NCBI RefSeq assembly: GCF_030052815.1
Contig: NC_079503.1
Coordinates: 61,050,735 to 61,114,734, forward strand
From: Hevea brasiliensis
Lineage: Eukaryota > Streptophyta > Magnoliopsida > Malpighiales > Euphorbiaceae
Length of the DNA stretch: 64,000 nt
Direction: 5' to 3'
This document shows, in pieces, positions 55,673 to 64,000 of the stretch (position 1 is the stretch's first letter; each line of letters starts with the position of its first letter). The notes beneath the pieces are model-generated. The model was given only the letters and a program-made list of their open reading frames with translations. It was not told the origin of the DNA and made no database searches. Position numbers and translations under genes: made by a program.

Positions 55673-58600
55673 GATAAATATTTTCTGAAATTTAAACAAA
55701 AGTGGAAACAATAATTAAAGAATAAAAAATAAATTAGCAACAAAAAAATAGAGGGTTGATAATATATTTGGATTAACACAAATTGAGCATTCATATTTAT
55801 ATATGTGTGTGTTTGGTGAATTAGGAACTTTTGGTGAAGTAGGAAATTGAAGCAAATCTACTTATCACTTAACAAAAGTCTGAGAGAAGATGGGAAGAAA
55901 GAAGCTAAGGATATTGAGATTGGAATGCACCAAGGTGAGGCAACTAAAATATTCAAAGAGAAAAGTTGGAATTTTAAATAAAGCTAGAGAACTTGCCACA
56001 TTGTGCGATGTTGATCGCTTGCTCCTCGTGTTTTTTAAATTAACCCTAAAATAAACTTAATACTACTAAGATAAAATTAGTATGACTGTATATAAGAGTT
56101 TTGCTTAAACTTCAATGGGTTTTGGCTATTGCAGAGAACTGAGTACAGTTTTAGAGAGACTATCAAATTTGACTATTGAAGAATGAGAACAAAGGTGTGG
56201 AGGCAGATTCTGTTTGGTTATTGTGTTAATAATTATTTAAAATTGGGGCTAATTAATGAAAAATTTTAACATTTTCATGTGTTTAATTTGACATTTTCAT
56301 TATTCAATTGCTAATTTTTGTGCTTCTTGAATGTATTCAGGAGAATCTACACCATGAAGGTAAGAAATAAGATTTAACACATTTTGATATTATTTTTATA
56401 ATTTTTTTAATATTTTATTTTATTTCATTTTTTTGAAGTTACTGAAGAAAGAGTACTCAAAGGCCAACTCAAGAGTTGGTACAAGAAACATTTTACTTGA
56501 CAGGCATACGTACTTCCAATAACATAAGACTATGAAGTTTGAAGTTTAAGTGTTAATTATATTAAAAAAAATGAAAATAAAAATTAAATTAAAAAAACTA
56601 AAAATAAAAATAAAAATCTTTTTATTTTATTTATGCATATAATCCATGAAATTTATTTTTTTTTCCCTCTTACCATAATTTGCAGAGCTAAAGCAGTGAA
56701 AGTATTAATTATTAACAACATAATATCACTTACCATAATATTAAGTGAATAAATTTTGAAGAATATTAATTAACAACATAGCTAAATCTCAATTTAAACA
56801 TACTTTTGTTTGATATGAGTATGACTTCCTAATACCTTAGCATGATGATAGGCACAGATAGCAAATTTAAGAACTTCATGCTTTTTCAGAATAAAAGTAT
56901 ATTTCCTCCCATTATAAAGCTTTCTGCAATAAGAAATGCATAGACACATCTTTATTTTTCCTTTGCATGTTAACTCATAAATACTACCATCCTGTTTGTT
57001 CAATAATCATTTTTCTCATACACTAGACCTTGAATGGTTTAGATTTGCACATAATGAAATTCTGATTTCTAGTTTTAAGTTCTTCCACTTCTATTCAAGA
57101 ATTATCAAGCAAACATACATGGTGTGAAAAACCAAATAAATAGGCCAAACTAACTAGTTTTATGCCAAACAGAGGACCAAATTATATCACTGATACTCAT
57201 CTAATATACAGTAAAAATATGTAAAACCTATAAAGAGTTATGCCGGCAACATTTCAAGCTCCTCATCATTTAAAACAAAACCTTATTCATGAAAAGGACG
57301 TGTTAAATTGATTAAAAAAAAACATTGCCATAAATCTCATACTTAGCTATTTTTCACAATAAATCAGTCACTACTCTGACATAAAACCTTGTTTGGCACT
57401 ACATTTTCAGTTGCTCATCAAAATTGCTTTTTAATTTTTACTTCTTTTTTTTTACTGCTGCTGGTGGACAATGATTTGGTGAAAGCTGGAAAATCTAGCT
57501 TTTCCAAAAACATGGTCTAACAAGCATAGGCTGCAAAAAGTAGCCTACAAACAAGCCTTATATAACCAAATAGGCACATAAAAATTACAAAGCCAACTCA
57601 AAAGGAGCCCTCAAGGCTTAACTATAGAAGAATGTTTCCTAGCCTCAAGTACTTTTTTGTTTTTTGAATCAAGCAAATGCCAAAATTAAATTGACTTATC
57701 ACCATTTAAAAAAAAAAAGGCTATTCTTAATAATATAGGGAACGAGATTTTTAAATATAACACAATATATTTCTTAACAAGAAATGTTAAAATGGATGGA
57801 AACAACTCTTTGTCTACATTATCTAACATATATCAACAGTTAACAATCATAATAAACAACCATATAATGAATGAAAGGAAGAAACCAATATCATATTTTG
57901 TAATCAATATTAGTTCACTAAAAATTTTATTTCACATGCATAGCATGGCCATAATCTTCCTCTCTACCAATTGAGCTACAATTGAATGAAGCATATCATG
58001 TTGAATTATAATAGTCAATTTAGATGGCAGTGTATAAATAAAGAACAGAAGAAATCACCACTGAATAACTTTGGAACTACTTTAGATGGCACAAGTCCCT
58101 ATAATATTTACTTCCACTAATTACCAAAAGCCCAATACCCTATATGCAATTCCCACTGTATCAGAACAAAAAATGCTTGAACAAGTTTAGTTTGAACAAG
58201 TTTCCAGAAAAAAGAAAAGGCTGAATATTATTGAGGATAAAAAACTAATTCTGTAAATGCCATCCCAAATACAAGAAGTCAGTTCATCTGCAATGGAAAA
58301 TCTTGAAAACTCCAAACACAGTGTAATATCCATTCTAATATATAATGGATAATCAAATTCACACAGATCATTCAAGTTAGGCACATTTTTTAATTCCACA
58401 ACAAAAAAAGATTAATAGCAAGAGTGCAATCGCAATCATCAATGAACTAGATTATCAAATAACCAACTCTAAATTGTAGAAGAGAAAACTCCAATGCCTA
58501 TATAATTTTAATCCAATTAAAAATCAGACTGGTATAATCTAAAACTAAAATCAAAACAAAATTAAAACCAACTTATTTACCTGTTAAGCATTGAATCGAG

Positions 58601-58790
58601 AAGCAGGAACTTGAGAATGATAGTTGGGCTTTGTGCACAATCTACGATGGTGACCTACGATGGCAACGACGGTGAACTGTGATGGCAACGGCGGTGGTGG
58701 ATTGTCACAAACGGAAAGAGGGAGAACTCCTTACTATCCAGAAAGAGAGAGGAAGATGTGTTTTAAAAGAAAAGGGATAAAATGTGGCTG
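55673..58790. other. Non-coding interior of the CACTA element
   Basis: A/T-rich sequence on the 5' side of the TNP2 remnant. Only short frames. No captured host exon recognised. Confidence 0.5.
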
Positions 58791-58794
58791 TCGA

Positions 58795-58992
58795 CATTAG
58801 GGATTTAAGTCTTTCTGACAGATTTCTGACGGAAATATTGTCCGTCACAAATTTCGTTTATAACCCGTCGCTAATTAGTTTAATATTCATCACTATTCCC
58901 TTAAATTGATACCCGTCAGTAATCCGTTGAAAGTCCGTCACTAAAAGAAATTTTTTCTGATGGATTTATTTCCGTCGCAAATTCTGTCTCTG
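58795..58992. repeat. Subterminal repeats, right end of CACTA
   Basis: Repeated CCGTCACAAA, CCGTCGCTAA, CCGTCAGTAA and CCGTCACTAA motifs near the 5' terminal inverted repeat, mirroring the left cluster. Confidence 0.75.
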
Positions 58993-59021
58993 AAACAACT
59001 GTTTTTTTTTTTTTTGTGGTG

Positions 59022-59596
59022 GATCAATATAGCTACGTGATGTAATGTGGGTTTTGGAATTTTCTTACGGAAAGCACATACGTTTGCTTGGAATTTTTTG
59101 CAGATATGACATAGACGAGGAGGCCAGGTAGTCCTGACCCTCCTCAATATTTTCAAAATTTTTAATATATCAAATTTTAATTTTTTACTAATCGTTTTTA
59201 TTATTTATTAAAAAATCTTAACTAACGTAGTAAATTTTTATTTTTTATTAATTGACGTAGTAAATTTTTATTTTTTTATTAATTGGCCTTTTCAACTATT
59301 TTATTAGCTCTAATAATATAAAATTTATATATTATAATTTAAATTAAACCAATAAAATTACTTTAAATGATTATAAAATCTTAATTAAAAATTAATTATT
59401 TAAACTTTATATTTACAAATTAAAATTTAGTTGATAATTGATATTTACAACTTAAGTTCAAGCCAATCTTATAATTTCCTATAACAATCTAAAATTAGAT
59501 GAGTTTTTTATTTTATTTTATTTTTGCTCTCCCTCTCATTTTAGGGTACATTATTTTCTCTCTCATTTAGCTTTCTCTCTTTTATTTCATTCAAAT

Positions 59597-59598
<2 letters not shown>
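59022..59598. other. A/T-rich spacer
   Basis: No gene. TAGTAAATTTTTATTTTTTATTAATTGRC is repeated two to three times at about 59228-59285. Confidence 0.5.

Positions 59599-59649
<51 letters not shown>
59599..59649. repeat. (TA)n microsatellite
   Basis: About 25 TA dinucleotides. Its length in the assembly may be unreliable. Confidence 0.95.
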
Positions 59650-59652
<3 letters not shown>

Positions 59653-61805
59653 ATATGTGTATGAAGGTAAGGAAACATGGAATTTAAGGCATTAGAACCT
59701 TGAATTTCAAAAATTAATCTAGGGTTACATGCACCATACTTGATGAGTTATGTACCTAATCAATTTTCAATACCCAAAAGCATACCAAAACACATTTTAG
59801 CATGCACTAAATATTCATTTGCCATCAAGAATTGAACTTTAGGAATATTATTTATTAAACCCTAACTAAAAGAGGGATTTTGAGTACTAACCTCCAAGGT
59901 GCACTATTAATGAATCTCTCTTCCTTAGGATGCTTTTAGGACTTCAATTGTAATCCCTCTAGCTTGTCCACCACAAGCACACCAACTTGTATCAATGGCA
60001 GCCCTAATCTTGACTTCCAAAGCCTTGCCAACCACTTGTAATTGAGGTTTTAGGCTTTAGTGAGGGCGTATGGGTTTATAGGGTACTAGAAACCTTTTCT
60101 AGCAATTTTAATTTAAAGAAAACAAATGTTTTCTCTTTGAATCAATTGAGAAATGAAGAGAGGAGAATGAGACCCAAAGTTATTGTCCAAATGGAGAGAA
60201 GGAAGAAGAATGATTTCTCTTTCTTCCTTTTCCCTTATATACCAAAGTCAACACTTACTTACTCCCTTGCCATATGTCATCACAAGATCCACTCTTACTT
60301 TTGTTTGACTTAATCTCATTAAGCCAAGTGTCAAGCTCCAATTGAATCACAAAAAGGTGGTCTTCCAGCATGGGAAGACAAGTGGCAAGCTTGTATGGTG
60401 CCATGTGTTACCATCTCATGGTGCCATGTGTTACCATCTTATGGTGCCACATGTCACCATGTGAAAAGACCAATTTACCCTTACTTTTTAATTTGAGTTC
60501 TCAATCCAAAATTATAATTTCTCCTCTTCAAATTAATTTATATCAAATATAAATTAATTGATTAATTAATCTTCATTAATTAATTTCTCACAATTAAATT
60601 CATATTTAAATAATTTAAATATAAATTTAATTTATGTTATACATCCAATAACCTAGATTTGATTTCAAGTCATGCTAGGGACTTTGCAATCTTATCGCAA
60701 ACCAAACCTATTTAATTAATTAATTAAACTCTTTAATTAATCAATTAAATCACATTTTACTTGGTGATTAACTTGTGTAGATATGTGACTTACTAGGCTC
60801 ATTACTTATTGGCAATGAAAAATGATATTATCTCTTAATATCATCAGAACTCTCTCTTAACATAAATAATTTCTCTAAATCATTTTAGGCATCTCATAGA
60901 CCATGGTTGACACCTAGCATAGCATGTCATGGCCACCCAATCAGTAATAAGGAATACTTTAAATGAACCTTTAATCATATGTTACCATGCACTAGAATCT
61001 CTCCGTTATAAAATCCCAATTTTCAGTTGGAGTCATGGTTAATGTCAAACTTCATTTGCTATGAACATTATGTTCTCTTTTAATTTCAATTCTTGATTAA
61101 TTAGATTTTCTTGTCAGAAACTCTTTTCTGACTAAATCTATCAGTCCTAGCTAGAAACTTGATTCATCAAGAATAATTAAATGAACATAGGATTTTATCC
61201 CTATTTACTTAGGGTAACGGATTCCATCTTGATCAACACCTATCTCCATATATAACTAATAGGAGCCAATACATGCCCATATACCCATACACAGTACGAG
61301 TATGAAATCAGTATCAAACTCAAACCACCTATATACAAGATAAATGTGTTATCTCAGGTCTAAAGATTATATGCACTGATATGATATATGACAATGCATT
61401 GACAAGAGTAAACTCCATGTGCTTGTCATAAGTGTCACTGGTTCGGCCTACTTATTGTGTATAAGTGCCTATCATATTTGTTATGTGGTATGAGACTCAC
61501 CACTCCAACTTATTTATATCTAATATTAATACTTTGGGAACAAACATGATTATAATCTTTGTAGATAAGTCATGTCCTTTGTGAAGTATCATCGATTGTG
61601 AACCAATTTATGATACTTTGTACTAAAAATACTGTTACTCATATTCTTAACAACTTAAGAATAGAATTTCTAACAAAATATCAATGGACCTTTTCAATTA
61701 AATATAAATGGATTATGTAAATAGAAAAGTGAAAATGCCTTTTTATTAATAAAAATATGTACAAGATACATACAAAATGATATGTTTTAGGGCATACTAC
61801 TAACA
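59650..61805 (-). repeat. Copia-type LTR, probably solo (about 2.15 kb)
   Basis: On the minus strand it starts TGTTAGTAGTATGCCCTAAA, a start I associate with large plant Copia (SIRE/Maximus-like) LTRs. A minus-strand promoter-like stretch (GTATATAAGGGAAAAG) lies at about 60243. The left end is unclear and runs into a (TA)n tract. No primer site or internal region adjoins it. The fragments at 25503-25702 and 26214-26302 belong to the same family. A short tandem triplication with GGTGCCATGTGTTACCATCT lies at about 60397-60460. Confidence 0.6.
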
Positions 61806-62556
61806 GTATATAAGTAGACAAAATTAATGGTCACAACTCTTCTGCTAATTTTAGATGGATCAATTTTAAATATACATGTATTTTTTACTAATATGTTTAC
61901 TTTATCATGTCTCTCTAATTTTAATGATTATTATTATCTTTAGTTTTATACTATTATGCCATATAGTCTAGCCATTTAGGTTTTACATTTATTTTTTTGC
62001 CTTTTGGATCTATGAGAATTTTGTGCAAGGGGTATAATGCTTTGATGCCAATTGATTTTTATTTCTTTAAATAATATAACTTATATTATGAAATATAATA
62101 TTCAAAACTACAATATTATAAAATTTTATTATAATTTTTAAATTGATAAAAGATTTTATAGTTTGATATTTTGATTTTTTAATACGCATAAATTTTATTA
62201 ACTAGGAAAGCTACCAAAAACTTGGCAAATATCATCAAACTAACACTGTCATTAGGTTTCAACAAAGACCCCAACCTAAATGATGAATGCTAAATGAGAA
62301 AACCTAGCACAAAGATACAGAAAAGTAAGAAAAATTGATGAAACATAATAAGGGCTAAAAGTAACAAAACACGATACATCTATAAAATTCATCAAACCTT
62401 ACAATACTAAGATGTTCAAACAAGAAGTGCCACAATATCATTCTTATGTTACTCATTACTTAGGTTGGACGAAATATTTATTATTTATATGGTGAGAAAA
62501 AGAGAGGATAATCTCTTACTCTTTAATTCACTAATTATTACTAAATTTACAAAACT

Positions 62557-62559
<3 letters not shown>
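61806..62559. other. Spacer with possible Copia primer-site remnant
   Basis: A/T-rich, without a gene. At about 62034-62052 the minus strand reads TGGCATCAAAGCATTATA, resembling an initiator-Met-type primer site beside a CA-ending sequence. This may be the edge of a decayed Copia element, but nothing else supports it. Confidence 0.3.

Positions 62560-62632
<73 letters not shown>
62560..62632. repeat. (TAA)n microsatellite
   Basis: About 24 TAA repeats immediately before an LTR start, which implies that the LTR element inserted in or beside the microsatellite. Confidence 0.95.
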
Positions 62633-62633
<1 letters not shown>

Positions 62634-64000
62634 TGTAACGCCCTCACTTTAGCTAGTCCGTACATTCAACTGTTCCGGTGACTAATGTCTGTCCGGACAG
62701 CTAGAATATCTGGAACCATATGTAAACTAGAGTGAGGAGTCACAAATAACCCAAATAATGATAAGAAAAAATTTAGAAAAATTTAAGAAATAAAATACAA
62801 TGAAGTTAAATGAGCCGGTACCCTAGCGATGGGTGACCTTGATGGGAACTTGCTGTCTTCATAACTAGAAGCCCTAAACCCGAGAGAAAATTCATGAAAT
62901 AATTTTTGAGACTCCAGAGAAAAGTCATTGAGGTTTTGATGGTATTAGAATGCCAAGAAAATGCTTAGAAAAATTTTTAGATTGGTACAGACAATTTTAG
63001 TCCGTTAAGCAAAACGAAGGGCATTTTGGTCATTTCGCCTTCAGAGAAGATTTTTGACCAATTTGTCCATTCAAGTAAGTAAGATTTGTAATGTAAAATA
63101 TGAATAAATATTGCTAAAAATTTAATAAAAATTTGATAAAAGAAAGAAGAAAAAGAAAACAAAACAAATTAAAATTTAATTAGAATTATTACATATGCAT
63201 GATGTAATTAAAGTCTCCCACCCAATCAAAACTTGACAACACATAAAATAAGAGATATAAATCTATTGAAAAGGAAGAAAATGGTCTTCTTCCTCATTTT
63301 TCTTAGCCTTGGCCGAACTCCATTTTTGCAAAGCTCCTCACCATTTTTCTTCATACAAACTTGAATTCCCATGCAAACACACCACAAAACTCATAACCTC
63401 CAACACAAAAATTAATAGTTAGACCTTGGTGATTAGCTACCAAGAAATTAAAAGAAAGTAAAGATTGGACATCTCAAGATCTTTGCTCAAAGAGGTTAGT
63501 GCATATACTTCTTTCCTTCCTTCTTATCTTTTATTTAGAAAGCTAAATTGAGTTCAATTTGTTAAAGAATAAAAGAAAATATGTACATATAACCACTCAT
63601 GAATTTTGGCAACTCTAAATGAGTGATGATTTTGATGATTTAAACTGAATTAAATTAGTTTAATGATGGTGTTTGAGGAGTGTGTATGGATTAGAGGTTG
63701 AAGTCCAAGTGTTATGCATGAGTAGGAAGTTGGAAGTTAGGGTTTTGGGACTAAATTGGGAATTTTGTGATCATGCAAGCTTGAAATCCGACCATTTTCC
63801 ACATGAAACCACAAGATTCTTTCACAAGAACTTCTCCTCACACCATGGGAAGTATATAGGCAGCAAAAGGAAGTGAAATTTTTGAAGTTCTACAAGGTTG
63901 GAAAATTCTTGGTTAAAGGTTAGTGCATAATTTTTCTTTCTTGCTTCATTAAAAGTTGAATTGAGGTTTATTTGAGTTGATATGCCAAGAAATTTGAAGA
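62634..64000 (+). repeat. Chromovirus-like LTR, 5' part (runs off window)
   Basis: Starts TGTAACGCCCTCACTTTAGC. It aligns with the right end (minus strand) of the solo LTR at 36094-40693 and with the start of the solo LTR at 43404. It has CTAGCGATGGGTGACC and ATGCATGATGTAAT at 63196. No convincing ORF in the visible part. Confidence 0.8.

Larger units (their letters stand above)
53326..59021 (-). mobile_element. Deleted CACTA (En/Spm) transposon
   Basis: The termini are inverted: CACCACAAAAAAAACAG at 53326 and TTTTTTTTGTGGTG ending at 59021. These are a one-base variant of the usual CACTACA start. Both ends carry subterminal CCGTCGCTAA/CCGTCAC-type repeats. The interior encodes minus-strand remnants of the TNP2 N-terminus and a Ptta/En/Spm (Transposase_24) region, but the TNP2 catalytic core is absent. 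Flanking trinucleotides TGA and GAT do not form a clear duplication. Confidence 0.82.

Noticed and set aside
57925..57985. Sequence CTCTACCAATTGAGCTAC resembling part of a tRNA, with an ATGGCCATAATCTTC stretch like U6 snRNA
   Set aside because: Only isolated fragments match; no cloverleaf or full snRNA can be formed.
62034..62052. Copia primer-binding-site-like sequence as proof of an element
   Set aside because: Two mismatches, and no LTR pair or coding region nearby; recorded only as a possibility.

Overview
The window looks like repeat-dense nuclear DNA of a eudicot plant. It is A/T-rich outside the youngest element, carries plant-specific retroelement families (Tat/Ogre-like, chromovirus, Copia), a CACTA transposon, and one small seed-protein gene. 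I cannot name the species. I see no rRNA or convincing tRNA gene, no CRISPR array and nothing bacterial. Nearly everything is transposon DNA nested in other transposon DNA; the only plausible host gene is a seed-maturation (PM41-like) protein at 52.1 kb.

1-22451 is one very large Tat/Ogre-like Ty3/gypsy retrotransposon on the minus strand. The complete 5' LTR (16513-22451, 5.94 kb) is on the right. A tRNA-Arg-type primer-binding site follows, then an ORF1 (DUF7745-like plus coiled coil), gag, protease with a G-patch, reverse transcriptase, archaeal-type RNase H and integrase. A 60-bp tandem array and a polypurine tract follow, then the 3' LTR, whose last ~1.67 kb lie off the left edge. The U3 of both LTRs carries plus-strand (antisense) gene-like units: a 100-aa ORF and a larger two-exon gene resembling plant putative gypsy-type transposon proteins. 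Each has a TATA box, and the larger one has a short canonical intron. This is the most interesting structure here.

22452-33513 is older chromovirus (Tekay/Del-like) material: an inverted 3.3-kb LTR fragment into which the Tat element inserted, a scrambled junction of LTR pieces and a Copia-type LTR piece (25.18-26.30 kb), and a 5'-truncated chromovirus (zinc knuckle, protease, RT, RNase H, integrase, chromodomain, 3' LTR) broken by many stop codons.

33514-51053 is layered older material: the 3' end of another gypsy element, a Copia element whose gag is split by a 4.6-kb solo LTR (TSD GTTCT), and an old unclassified minus-strand LTR element. The last is interrupted by a 3.2-kb solo LTR (TSD CAACT) and, inside its 5' LTR, by a 1.66-kb element with long terminal inverted repeats.

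51054-64000 holds the seed-protein gene with a seed-type RY motif and TATA box, a deleted CACTA transposon (53326-59021) with a decayed TNP2/Ptta-type gene, a Copia-type LTR on the minus strand (59.65-61.8 kb), microsatellites, and the start of another chromovirus-like LTR at 62634 that runs off the window.

Caution: the two Tat LTRs differ mainly by patchy small indels, and the Tat coding region is broken by similar indels, so some frameshifts may be assembly or basecalling errors rather than real decay.
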